Both the position numbers and the translations under genes were made by a program. Source: Planctomycetota bacterium (lineage in GTDB: Bacteria > Planctomycetota > JACOTG01 > JAJDCM01). Taken from it: a stretch of 63,662 nucleotides of DNA. Positions within the stretch are counted from its first letter, which is position 1. Every line of letters begins with the position of its first letter. Below the pieces are notes generated by a model. That model was given only the letters and a program-made list of their open reading frames with translations. It had not been told where the DNA came from and did no database searches. The stretch covers positions 1 through 63,662 of the forward strand of contig JAJDCM010000158.1 of the NCBI GenBank assembly GCA_029260825.1. The letters run 5' to 3'. This document shows, one piece after another, positions 45,401-53,047 of this stretch.

Positions 45401-45667
45401 TTCGGTACCCTCGTCAACCCGGGTCCGCTGCAAGGTGGAGGCCCTCAGCCTTACCGATGCCTTCGTTCCGCCGGCATCCCCGCCGGAGTCTGCAGTGGAG
45501 TTCAAGAGATCACCGCCCCGGCAAATGCCCCCTTTACGGTTACGAGCAACAACGGGATTGGCAACCCGAACGCAAAGTTCACTCTTCAAGGGATGATCGA
45601 AGATTTCGGGTCGGAGAACTCCCTCCCGTTCAGCGTAACGAACGCAGTGATCTTCGAACTCTTCTAG
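42467..45667 (+). CDS. Secreted beta-helix protein with jelly-roll insert and shared C-terminal module
   Basis: 1066 aa from ATG 42467, preceded by CGGAGATCTCCC; upstream in-frame codons add no signal peptide, while this start gives one (LPVLFGLLLTALTAPSSAA). TFQVTNTNDSGAGSLRRAI opens two choice-of-anchor-Q beta-helix regions, closed by DVGAYEV and DIGAVEYRDCRG. Then come GNVNAAG, a ~180-residue jelly-roll/MAM-like domain (GDMENGSGNFTTF, FNQTYHLESGFDGAVIEIS, GWSVDDLRVCD), and the rest of the module: NVLFVNGSAG, FTLQGMIEDFGS, SVTNAVIFELF. The jelly roll therefore lies inside, not before, the tail module that is continuous in its close relative at 30193. A strong terminator follows. Confidence 0.86.
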   Translation: MNTRSNTRIRAKLPVLFGLLLTALTAPSSAATFQVTNTNDSGAGSLRRAINDANGNSGSDTIEISATGTVNLLTALPSVSDEVHLDGPGADLFTVRRDDGASNFRIFDIDEDATIDDMTISNGNASNGGGIITSAYLTLKRCVVSDNTALVLGGGIFVESDPAAGCLVNHCALLNNTASGEGAALEHRGGHALGAEVRNTTVALNGATSGTAGSLRALSIGGMVVQLTVRSCTITDNTISGIKSAGADATVSIQNTILSNNTDGAIGSSNGTLLSNGNNLVRSNENAESLFPAGIPNVNGDLVGTATNPFDPQFLPLSLYGGGTPCYALRSDSPAIDSGFDTVSRDQRYLPREEDGNGDGVSATDVGAYEVQEFSVTSLANAGADTLRQAILDSNANGPGLIRIKTCGTISLLDVLPDLTQDVKLSGPGAYCSEITRDNASSTNFGIFDVKQGVQLTLSGVTISNGFAVDGGAINVEGHLEMDSCVLQFNRAVFLGGAVAASDTGSFLITNTSLVDNLTLSSDGGAISYIQNSVPDVQSKLLQCTISGNTAGLQGTGQGGGISATGTHGFLEITHCTITDNTADLGGGINAQSGTLLMAETIVADNTGSAEPDITIAGALFFSSGGNIVGVNTGIEPEFPAGMPSIGGNYVGTATSPVDPELGVLGDHGGPTPTHVPAFDSIAIDNTFTNSLVLPTTDQRGRPRTLDGNCDTIEKRDIGAVEYRDCRGGNVNAAGLSLVFAGDMENGSGNFTTFSPTGNGDWVILATTEACSPGSAWFSSDLPTVKDDHLEALPVQLPATPALLKFNQTYHLESGFDGAVIEISADGGAFQDLENLITTGLYDRRMSSTTSSPIGGQMAWTGTGTPCDEVIVDLADFAGSEVVIRFRLTCDSSVEIGGGWSVDDLRVCDRVGSTIQNVLFVNGSAGSSPDRRVSVGTNLPITVEMQASEAGPASARYFLYVWLGDSSSSVPFQASGINFGTLVNPGPLQGGGPQPYRCLRSAGIPAGVCSGVQEITAPANAPFTVTSNNGIGNPNAKFTLQGMIEDFGSENSLPFSVTNAVIFELF

Positions 45668-45707
45668 GAAGCTCAAACGAAACCGTCAATTTTCCGGACA
45701 AGTGTCA

Positions 45708-45747
45708 GGCCGGGAGAGTTCGAATCGAGCTCTCCCGGCCTTCTGAT
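45708..45747 (+). terminator. Hairpin terminator after the beta-helix gene
   Basis: Perfect 11-bp stem GGCCGGGAGAG (45708-45718) / CTCTCCCGGCC (45730-45740), 11-nt loop, followed by TTCTGAT. It starts 41 bp after the stop codon at 45667. The tail is only partly T-rich, so an intrinsic terminator is likely but not certain. Confidence 0.7.
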
Positions 45748-45863
45748 CTAAATCATTACCGAGCATTATCTTAATTCCTCGCGCAAAGTTTTTTCCATCC
45801 TTTTCCGGTCGTTTCTCCCCGAAACGTCGTTCTTTGGCCAACCCACGCTCACCTCGCACTGAG

Positions 45864-45885
45864 CTTGGCGGACACGTCCGCCAAG
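45864..45885. repeat. Perfect inverted repeat (CTTGGCGGAC / GTCCGCCAAG)
   Basis: Two perfect 10-bp arms separated by AC, in the 325-bp space between the beta-helix and YVTN genes. The GGCGGAC/GTCCGCC core also occurs in the hairpin at 53012-53047, next to the other YVTN gene. The rest of this intergenic space shows nothing coding. Confidence 0.6.
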
Positions 45886-45950
45886 AGGGGAACAAACATG
45901 AGTGACTAGCAACGAACAAACCCAGTCCGCAACGAAAGGCGGGCGAAGCG

Positions 45951-45981
45951 CGCCGTAGCTCGACGCAGTCGAGCGTAGGCG
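45951..45981. repeat. REP-like hairpin before the YVTN gene
   Basis: CGCCGTAGCTCGAC (45951-45964), GCA, GTCGAGCGTAGGCG (45968-45981). The inner 7 bp (GCTCGAC/GTCGAGC) and outer CGCC/GGCG pair, around a 3-nt mismatch. It ends 11 bp before the GTG at 45993, so it could also affect translation initiation. The sequence style matches the hairpin at 53012. Confidence 0.55.
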
Positions 45982-45992
45982 GGGAGATCGAC

Positions 45993-48926
45993 GTGAGACG
46001 CAACAAGGGTCAAAAGAACGAACCGAATATGAAAACCGCCTGCCGGGGAGCCCGACTCCTGACCGGAATCCTGCTCCTCTTGACCATCGGCCTTTCGGGC
46101 GTTCGGGCCCGGGCCGAGTCCACGATTCCGGTGGGAGACCTCCCCAAGGCCGTGGCGGTGAACCCGATCACGAACGAGACCTACATTGCCAACCGGGGAA
46201 GCGACAACGTGACGGTGATCTTTGGTCCCGACAATTCCACGGTGACGGTCCCGGCTGGGGATGGCCCGAACGCAGTAGCGGTCAATCCCACGACGAACAA
46301 GGTCTACGTCGCCAACATCTTCGGTGACAGCGTGACGGTGATCGACGGGGCCACCAAAACGACCCAGACCATCAACGGTCTGGCCGGTGCGGTGGCGGTG
46401 GCAGTGAACCCGGTCACCAACAAGATCTACGTGGTGACCAACGACATCAATGCGCTGACGGTGGTCGATGGAAGCGACAACTCCACGGAGACCGTGCCTG
46501 TCGGCGACTCGCCCCTGAGTGTGGCGGTCAATACGGTAACGAACAAGATCTACGTCGTTTGTAGGGGAAGCGCGAACGAGGTCTGGGTGGTCGATGGGAA
46601 CGACAACAACTCCACCGTTTCCGTCGACGTGGGGGATGCTCCGGGCGATGTCGCGATCAACGTGGTAACGAACAAGATCTATGTCTCGAATTTCTTTGAT
46701 AGCACCGTGACGGTGATCTTCGGTTCCGACAACTCGGCGACAACCGTGAATGTCGGTGGCTTTCCCGTTGCGCTTGGGCTGAACGCGGTGACAAACAGAA
46801 TCTACGTCGCGAACCTGGGCGGAGACAATGTCACGGTGATCGACGGGACCAGCGACAACGTACTCATTACGATTCCGGCAGGCGATGGTCCATCTTCAGT
46901 TGGGGTGAACGCGGCAACGAACAGAATCTACGTTGCGAACCAAGTCAGCGGCAATGTGACGGTGATCGACGGTGCGACCAACTTGACCGAGACCGAGAGT
47001 GTGGGGAGTGAGCCGTGTGCGGTGGGTGTGAATCCCGTGACGAACAAAATTTATGTAGCAAACCAAGAGTCCGACACCGTGACGGTGATTGACGGAGCGG
47101 AGTACGAGACGGAAACAGTGGCATTGCAGGCGACTTCCGCCATCGTAGCGGTCAATCCGGTCACCAATAAAATCTACGTGAGCAACTTCGCGAACAGCGT
47201 CACGGTGATCAATGGGAGCGACCACACAACGACGCTCATCCCGACAGCCAACAGTCCTGCTGCTTTCGGGGTGAACCCGGTCACCAACAAGATCTATATG
47301 AGCCACTTCTTTGGGAACAGCGTCACGGTGATCGATGGGAATGACAACTCGATAGCAACGATCCCTGTCGTCTCGGCATCCGGCGGAGTGGTTGTCAACC
47401 CGGTCACCAACAAAATCTACGTTACCAACAAGTTAGTGAGCAGCGTCACGGTGATCGATGGAAGCGACGACTCTGTGGAAGCAACCGTGCCCGTTGGCGA
47501 TGACCCCGGCCAGTTGGCGGCAAACCCGGTCACCAACAAAATCTACGTAGCAAACACTTCCAGCAACAGCTTGACGGTGATCAATGGAAACGACAATTCG
47601 GTGGAAGCTACCGTGACCACGGGAACGAGTCCTTGTGCAGTTGCGGTGAACTCGATGACGAACAAGATCTACGTAGCGAACGAGGGAGACGCCTCCGTGA
47701 CGGTGATTGATGGTGGAGACAACACGGTAGATACCACGGTCGCCATGGGCCCCTTTCCACTTGCCCTAGGAGTGAACCCGGTCACCAACAAGGTCTACGT
47801 CACGAACCTATTGGATGACACCGTAACCGTGATCTTTGGTCTTAACAACTCCACGGAGACCGTGTCCGTCGGGGCCGCGCCTGTCAAGGTGGCGGTGAAC
47901 CCGGTCTCTAACAAGATCTACGTCACGAACAGGAACGACGACACCGTGTCGGTGATCGACGGAATCACCAATGCGACTCAAACCGTCCCCGTATCGGGCC
48001 TTCCGGTATCCGTGGCGGTGAACCCGGTCACCAACACGGCATACGTGGGAAGTGGGGTTCTTTTCAAATTGACGGTGATCGACGAACAAGACGAACAGGA
48101 TATTCCACTTGACGTCACGATCACGCCACTTCCCAACAACGTCTCGGTGACTCGTCGTCCGGAGTTTACTTTCGAAGCCACGAGTACCTACTCTCCCAAT
48201 ACTCCCGCCATTTCCCGGATCTACTATCAGATCGACACCTGGACGGGAGAGTGGCTGGAAGCAACGCCCGCGGGTTCGATGGCGACGATCCAGACGGACC
48301 AGCTCACCGAAGGCAGTCACGTGATCTACGCGTTCGCCACGGATGGTCAGGAGACGTCGACGAGTCCGAACTACTCCCCGGTTCTTGGCGAGATCACGGC
48401 TTATCCCTTCACGGTGATCGATTGTGTCCGAGGGAACGTGAACGTAGGAGGCATTGGCCTTCCTCAAGGAGTACTGAGGGTCAATGGCGGAACGGGGGGA
48501 CCCGATCGCACGGTCAACCTCGGTACCAACGAAACCTTCTCGATTTCCCTCGATACGAGCGCCAGCGGACCCGCATCAAATGCCCGATACGTCTTCTGGA
48601 CCTGGGCCGGTGATTTCTCGAATGCGTCGGGTGCACCACTTTCGTTCAACGGAGGATTGATCGGATGTCTTGTCAATCCGACACCTCTTAACACGGGTCA
48701 GTCGCCGCAGCCTCTCTACTGCATCCGGTCAGACAACATGCCAAACGCGGTCTGCCAGATGACGCAGGAGAGACAGGGTCCGTCGTTTGCTCCCTTCTCG
48801 ATCACGAAAAACGGGGGGCTCACAAATCCCATCAAGCTCACCTTCCAGGGATTGCTTCAGGACAACGGGAGCGCCGGGCCCGTGAACTTCAGCGTGACCA
48901 ATGCGCTGGTTCTGTGCGTGGAATGA
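45993..48926 (+). CDS. Secreted YVTN beta-propeller protein with shared C-terminal module
   Basis: 977 aa. The GTG start at 45993 is supported by its paralogue at 55963: both have GGGAGATCGAY directly before the start and then R.NKG, so the start region itself is conserved. Signal peptide LLTGILLLLTIGLSGVRARA. Sixteen YVTN repeats follow (core AVNPVTNKIYVAN...SVTVIDG, ~42 residues each), enough for two propellers. An Ig-like segment (DVTITPLPNNVSVTRRPEF, ISRIYYQIDTWTGEW) precedes the module GNVNVGGIG, VLRVNGGTG, WTWAGDFSNASG, NPTPLNTGQSPQPLYC, FQGLLQDNGS, SVTNALVLCVE. Predicted to be exported; ligand unknown. Its neighbour after 139 bp is the ABC operon on the same strand. Confidence 0.88.
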   Translation: MRRNKGQKNEPNMKTACRGARLLTGILLLLTIGLSGVRARAESTIPVGDLPKAVAVNPITNETYIANRGSDNVTVIFGPDNSTVTVPAGDGPNAVAVNPTTNKVYVANIFGDSVTVIDGATKTTQTINGLAGAVAVAVNPVTNKIYVVTNDINALTVVDGSDNSTETVPVGDSPLSVAVNTVTNKIYVVCRGSANEVWVVDGNDNNSTVSVDVGDAPGDVAINVVTNKIYVSNFFDSTVTVIFGSDNSATTVNVGGFPVALGLNAVTNRIYVANLGGDNVTVIDGTSDNVLITIPAGDGPSSVGVNAATNRIYVANQVSGNVTVIDGATNLTETESVGSEPCAVGVNPVTNKIYVANQESDTVTVIDGAEYETETVALQATSAIVAVNPVTNKIYVSNFANSVTVINGSDHTTTLIPTANSPAAFGVNPVTNKIYMSHFFGNSVTVIDGNDNSIATIPVVSASGGVVVNPVTNKIYVTNKLVSSVTVIDGSDDSVEATVPVGDDPGQLAANPVTNKIYVANTSSNSLTVINGNDNSVEATVTTGTSPCAVAVNSMTNKIYVANEGDASVTVIDGGDNTVDTTVAMGPFPLALGVNPVTNKVYVTNLLDDTVTVIFGLNNSTETVSVGAAPVKVAVNPVSNKIYVTNRNDDTVSVIDGITNATQTVPVSGLPVSVAVNPVTNTAYVGSGVLFKLTVIDEQDEQDIPLDVTITPLPNNVSVTRRPEFTFEATSTYSPNTPAISRIYYQIDTWTGEWLEATPAGSMATIQTDQLTEGSHVIYAFATDGQETSTSPNYSPVLGEITAYPFTVIDCVRGNVNVGGIGLPQGVLRVNGGTGGPDRTVNLGTNETFSISLDTSASGPASNARYVFWTWAGDFSNASGAPLSFNGGLIGCLVNPTPLNTGQSPQPLYCIRSDNMPNAVCQMTQERQGPSFAPFSITKNGGLTNPIKLTFQGLLQDNGSAGPVNFSVTNALVLCVE

Positions 48927-49065
48927 CCAGCGGAGGACGAGAGCTCGGTGACAAAGCAGCTCTCCAACCAGAGATTACTGTTGCCCAGCCAGCGCCCTCT
49001 AATGTAAGCTCCCGACGATTCGAAATTCGACCTTCCGTCCCGGTATTGCTAACTCGGCTCCAAAC

Positions 49066-49767
49066 ATGCTCGAAACAATCAAGCTCACCAAACAGTTCAA
49101 CAGCCACGTAGCGGTCAAGAAGCTAAGTCTGTGCATCAAGTCCGGAGAGATCTATGCTCTTCTCGGGCCGAATGGAGCGGGCAAGACGACGACGATCAAC
49201 CTCCTCCTCGGGTTTCTCGCTCCAGATTCCGGCGAAGCACTCATAAACGGTAGGAGCGTCGCGGCCGATCCGATCGCGGCCAGGCGACAGATCGCATACA
49301 TTCCCGAGCAAGTGATGCTCTACCCCCGATTCACCGGCGTGGAGAACCTGGATTACTTCAGTCGACTCGGAGATCGCAAGCACAGCCGGGCCGAGCTGCT
49401 CGAGCTCCTCAACCGCGCCGGCCTTCAGGAGGGACCGGCTGACCGCCGAGTCTCCACCTACTCCAAGGGCATGCGCCAGAAAGTGGGTATCGCCCTGGCC
49501 CTGGCGACAGAGGCCAAAGCGTTGCTCCTCGACGAGCCAACCTCGGGGCTTGACCCCGCCGCGTCTCACGAGTTCTCCCAGCTTTTGCGCCAGTTAGCCG
49601 GCGAGGGCGTCGCCATCCTCATGGCCACCCACGATCTGTTCCGTGCCGAAGAGGACGCAAGCCGCATCGGGATTCTGATCGACGGCAAGCTGGCCGGCGA
49701 CTATCTAAGAGACGAGATCAAGGACGTCGATCTCGAGAAACTCTACTTGAAGCATCTCCGCGCATGA
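49066..49767 (+). CDS. ABC transporter ATP-binding protein
   Basis: 233 aa nucleotide-binding subunit of an ABC-2 type exporter. Walker A GPNGAGKTTT (~33-42), Q-loop region near IPEQVMLYPRFTG, signature YSKGMRQKV, Walker B ALLLDEPTSGLDP and H-loop MATHD are all present. The start ATG has no strong ribosome site. Its stop overlaps the next start by 4 bp (ATGA), so translation is coupled to the permease. It energises transport by the two following membrane proteins; the substrate cannot be deduced. Confidence 0.95.
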   Translation: MLETIKLTKQFNSHVAVKKLSLCIKSGEIYALLGPNGAGKTTTINLLLGFLAPDSGEALINGRSVAADPIAARRQIAYIPEQVMLYPRFTGVENLDYFSRLGDRKHSRAELLELLNRAGLQEGPADRRVSTYSKGMRQKVGIALALATEAKALLLDEPTSGLDPAASHEFSQLLRQLAGEGVAILMATHDLFRAEEDASRIGILIDGKLAGDYLRDEIKDVDLEKLYLKHLRA

Positions 49768-51185
49768 TCATCTCTGTAGCCAAGAAGGAGTTTCGAGACG
49801 CGTGGCGGGACGGTCGTTTCCGTTTTGCCGCGGCCATCGTGCTCGTATTACTAGGAGTCGCCGTGTTGCTTGCGTGGCAGCAAGTCGAGCGCACGAGCGA
49901 GGAACGAACGACGGCCGCCGACATGGAGCGAGACAACTGGCTGAACCAGGGCCAGAAGAACTCCCATTCGGCCGGACACTACGGGGTCTATGTTTTCAAA
50001 CCGATTGCCCCGCTGGCGGTCCTCGACCGAGGGATCGAGCCATTTGTCGGGACAACCGTCTTCCTGGAGGCACACCGACGAAACCAGGCAGCATTCCTTC
50101 CCGCGCAGGACGCCACATCGATGCGCCGGTTCGGCGAGCTAACCGCCGCCTCGAGTCTCCAGCTGCTCGCGCCCCTCTTGATCATTCTGCTCGCCTTTGG
50201 AACTCTGGCGGGCGAGCGCGAACGGGGCACGCTTCGACAGGTTCTTAGCCTCGGGATCCGTCCGCGCGATCTCGTGCTGGGAAAGGCGATCGGTCTGGGT
50301 GCAGCATTGGCCTCCCTATTGCTTCCCGCCGCAGTCTTTGGAGGCATAGCCCTATCGAAGATCTCCGGGAGTGACCTCTACGGAGCTGACGCAGAGGGAA
50401 CGTGGGCCCGCTTCGCCTGGATGTGCGGAGCTTACGCTACCTATCTTATCGCGATTCTGGCGATCTGCCTGACGGTATCCGCCCTCGCTCCGACCTCACG
50501 CTCGGCGCTGGTCATTCTTCTTGTTTGTTGGGCGGGGAACGCGGTGCTAGTGCCGCGTCTCGCCTCGGACCTTGCTCAGAGGTTCCTGCCAACTCCCAAG
50601 CTGACCGAGTTCGAGACGGATATGAACACCGAGCTGAAAAACAAGGGACTGCTCGGCCACCATCCCAGCGGACCTTGGGTGCAGGATCTCGCGCGCCGCA
50701 CGCTTCAGGAACACGGCAAGACAAGCATCAGAGAGCTGCCTTTCAATTTCCAGGGGCTCCTCATGCAGGAGGCCGAAAAGAGAGCTGGCGAGATCTACGA
50801 CCAGCATTACGCAAGGCTTTGGGATCGACTCGAGTCTCAAGACAGCGTTGTGACATGGAGCGGTCTCATCGCACCGCTCCAGGGTCTGCGCTCGGCCTCA
50901 ATGGCCCTTGCCGGCACCGATTTTGCGCATCACCGGCATTTCTCCCAAGCCGCCGAGAAGCATCGGCTGGAATTCGTGGGAGTCCTGAACAAGGCCATGA
51001 TGGATGCAACGCAAGGCTCGGCCGGTCGGGAGCTGTGGGAGAAGCTGCCACCTTTTGAGTACAGACCGCCGACGCCGTCGGAAGCCTTGGGCTCCGCCAC
51101 GCCGGGGCTGATCGTCCTTTGTTTGTGGGCCCTGGGAGCGTGGATCGTATTGATCGCCGTGGCGCCCCGATTGAAGCCGAATTGA
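49764..51185 (+). CDS. ABC-2 type permease with DUF3526 domain (first)
   Basis: 473 aa. Membrane helices: ~22-41 (FRFAAAIVLVLLGVAVLLAW), a cluster at ~130-260 (LLAPLLIILLAFGTLAGERERGTL, AALASLLLPAAVFGGIAL, YLIAILAICLTVSAL, LVILLVCWAGNAVLV) and a last one near 445-468 (LIVLCLWALGAWIVLIAVA). The GERERGTLRQVLS motif after the second helix is typical of ABC-2 permeases. Two large extracytoplasmic loops fit DUF3526. The start overlaps the ATPase stop. It probably dimerises with the next gene product. Confidence 0.9.
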   Translation: MIISVAKKEFRDAWRDGRFRFAAAIVLVLLGVAVLLAWQQVERTSEERTTAADMERDNWLNQGQKNSHSAGHYGVYVFKPIAPLAVLDRGIEPFVGTTVFLEAHRRNQAAFLPAQDATSMRRFGELTAASSLQLLAPLLIILLAFGTLAGERERGTLRQVLSLGIRPRDLVLGKAIGLGAALASLLLPAAVFGGIALSKISGSDLYGADAEGTWARFAWMCGAYATYLIAILAICLTVSALAPTSRSALVILLVCWAGNAVLVPRLASDLAQRFLPTPKLTEFETDMNTELKNKGLLGHHPSGPWVQDLARRTLQEHGKTSIRELPFNFQGLLMQEAEKRAGEIYDQHYARLWDRLESQDSVVTWSGLIAPLQGLRSASMALAGTDFAHHRHFSQAAEKHRLEFVGVLNKAMMDATQGSAGRELWEKLPPFEYRPPTPSEALGSATPGLIVLCLWALGAWIVLIAVAPRLKPN

Positions 51186-51192
51186 AACCCTC

Positions 51193-52590
51193 ATGAAGCA
51201 ACTCTTCATTCTCGAGCTACGACTCCTGACCCGCGAGTCCGCGGCCTGGGTGATGTGCGCACTCTTCGCCGCCGCACTCGCTTACGGCATGTGGAATGGC
51301 GCCCATATTGCAAAGGGGCAACGTGAGTCCGCCGCATCGATCGTCCAGAGCACGGAGGTGTTTCAAGCCCAGCTTCGCGATTGGCTCGTGCAGCAGGATG
51401 CGGACCCAAAAGCGATCGCCGGTCGTGGGACGGTCGCCGTCTTGCCACCCGCGCCCTTGCCGCTTCTGGCGACGGGACAATCCGACGTTTCTCCGAGCCA
51501 CGAATCGGTCGTCATCTGGAGCCTCAACTCGCCCCGCGGAACACGTGCCGAGCTTGAGAACCCATCCCATCTGTTGACCGGACGCTTCGATTTGGCGTTC
51601 GTTCTCGTCTGGCTGTATCCCCTTTTCCTCCTCGGTCTCGTGTACGACCTCATGGCGGGTGATCGGGAATCCGGCACTTTACGCCTGGCCTTGTCGCAAG
51701 GCATCGCCCCGTGGCGATGGATGGGGCGCCGGGCGATCGCTCGCGCATCTCCGATCCTGCTCCTTGCGCTGGCGGCCACGCTGATGTCAGGTCTGATCGG
51801 CGACTCCGTCGACGCGACGGAGGGTGATCCCTCGCGTCTATTGCTGGCGATCGGGTTGGTTCTGTCGTACGGATTGTTCTGGGTTGCCCTGTCAGCGGCT
51901 GTGAACGCGTTCGCTCGAAGCGCCGCCGGCTCTGCCACATTCCTTGGAGCCGCGTGGGTGGGCTTTGTCCTCGTGGCGCCCACTCTCCTGAACGTGGCAG
52001 TCGAGGCACTTCACCCGACGCCGTCTCGCTCAGAGCTCGTCGCCGTGAGCCGCAACGCATCAGCCGAGGCGCAAAAGCGAGGCGGCGAGCTGCTCGATTC
52101 GTTCTACAAGGACCATCCCGAGCTCGCACCGCCGGGCCAACGCGGTGACCTGTACGCTCTTCGCCTGACCGAGCAGACGGAGATCGGGAAGGTGATCGAA
52201 CCGGTGCAGCAGAAGTTCGACGACCAGCTCGCCCAGCAACAGGCGGCCGTGGCGCAATGGCGGTTCGTCTCACCGGCCATCGCCGCTCACGAGGCCCTGA
52301 CGGACCTGGCCGGCACGGGCTATTGGAGGCACCGCGCGTTCCGCGAGCAGGTCAACGCGTTCAAGCAGACCGTATCGGATTTTTACTCCCCGAAGATCCA
52401 CAAACAACAGCCGCTTACGCTGCAGGAGTTCGATCGGATGCCCCGTTTCGTCTTCAGTGAAGAGCCCGCAAGCGATTGGATGACCCGTGTCGGATTGGGG
52501 ATCGTCGGCATCCTCTCCGCGACGGCCGTGCTCGCCTTTTGGGCATGCGGCAACCTACGCGCGAAGCGGCTTGGCGTGATGGCGTCCTAG
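51193..52590 (+). CDS. ABC-2 type permease with DUF3526 domain (second)
   Basis: 465 aa, 7 bp after the first permease. Same layout: N-terminal helix (AAWVMCALFAAALAYGMW), GDRESGTLRLALSQG after the second helix, a hydrophobic cluster at ~130-270, a large extracytoplasmic segment with QQKFDDQLAQQQAAVAQW and YWRHRAFREQVNAFKQ, and a C-terminal helix (GIVGILSATAVLAFWACG). The two permeases are diverged copies, consistent with a heterodimeric channel. No periplasmic partner or membrane-fusion gene follows; an intrinsic terminator comes 7 bp after the stop. Confidence 0.9.
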   Translation: MKQLFILELRLLTRESAAWVMCALFAAALAYGMWNGAHIAKGQRESAASIVQSTEVFQAQLRDWLVQQDADPKAIAGRGTVAVLPPAPLPLLATGQSDVSPSHESVVIWSLNSPRGTRAELENPSHLLTGRFDLAFVLVWLYPLFLLGLVYDLMAGDRESGTLRLALSQGIAPWRWMGRRAIARASPILLLALAATLMSGLIGDSVDATEGDPSRLLLAIGLVLSYGLFWVALSAAVNAFARSAAGSATFLGAAWVGFVLVAPTLLNVAVEALHPTPSRSELVAVSRNASAEAQKRGGELLDSFYKDHPELAPPGQRGDLYALRLTEQTEIGKVIEPVQQKFDDQLAQQQAAVAQWRFVSPAIAAHEALTDLAGTGYWRHRAFREQVNAFKQTVSDFYSPKIHKQQPLTLQEFDRMPRFVFSEEPASDWMTRVGLGIVGILSATAVLAFWACGNLRAKRLGVMAS

Positions 52591-52596
52591 CCGCGG

Positions 52597-52620
52597 CAAA
52601 GCCGGGGGCTTTGTAATTTG
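52597..52620 (+). terminator. Probable terminator of the ABC operon
   Basis: CAAAGCC (52597-52603), GGG loop, GGCTTTG (52607-52613), then TAATTTG, 7 bp past the stop codon. A second small hairpin, GCCGCT-CAA-AGCGGC, follows at 52624-52638. The T-tract is weak. Confidence 0.5.
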
Positions 52621-52716
52621 TGAGCCGCTCAAAGCGGCCAGACGGCCTGCTGCGCAGCCCTTGCGCCACCTAAACGTGGCAAATGATCAATCGGACTTCG
52701 GCCGTTCCTGCCGCTG

Positions 52717-53000
52717 ATCTTCCATTTTGACCGGGACGGCTGCCTTGACGTCGTCCTCGAGCGAGGAGGAAATCAGATCAGGCTGTATTATGGCAATGGC
52801 GACGGGACATTTGCCCTTCCTCCCCAGGATATCTCTAACGGTGTTGCCTTCGACCCCCGCCCCCTTGGAGTGGCGGATTTCAATCAAGACGAGAACCCGG
52901 ACATTTTGGTCGGCCGCGCAAGCGCAGCTAGCGGTGGAGAAGCCCGGCTGACCGTCCTCCAGGGCGACGGCAACGGAATCTCAGACGTGGCCGCAACCGA
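52717..53000 (+). pseudogene. FG-GAP/VCBS gene remnant
   Basis: One frame, with no start codon or signal peptide, reads HFDRDGCLDVVLERGGNQI, LYYGNGDGTFALP, then VADFNQDENPDILVGRAS and LTVLQGDGNGI: about two FG-GAP units with Ca-loop residues. The frame opens after a stop at 52684 and loses sense into the hairpin at 53012. It lies between the ABC operon and the second YVTN gene and is probably the scrap of a larger propeller gene. Confidence 0.65.
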
Positions 53001-53011
53001 TGCGGACAAAG

Positions 53012-53047
53012 TCCGCCGCAGCTCGCCGCGAGGCGAGCTACGGCGGA
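53012..53047. repeat. REP-like hairpin at the YVTN stop codon
   Basis: TCCGCCGCAGCTCGCC (53012-53027), loop GCGA, GGCGAGCTACGGCGGA (53032-53047): 15 of 16 pairs match and the sixteenth is a G-T. It directly abuts the minus-strand stop codon at 53048-53050. There is no T-tract, so it is more like an extragenic palindromic repeat than an intrinsic terminator, though it could protect the 3' end of the message. Confidence 0.7.

Noticed and set aside
45708..45740. TTCGAATC resembling a tRNA T-loop
   Set aside because: It is the loop of the perfect 11-bp terminator hairpin. No anticodon stem, D-arm or acceptor stem can be formed around it.
46129..48060. Regular ~126-bp repeats that could suggest a CRISPR or satellite array
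   Set aside because: The units are in frame and encode YVTN propeller blades; spacing and length do not fit CRISPR. The same holds for the TPR repeats at 39800-41600.
52591..52690. Cluster of short inverted repeats resembling an integron attC site
   Set aside because: No matching GTTRRRY/RYYYAAC core pair and no integrase. The first hairpin is better explained as a terminator of the ABC operon.
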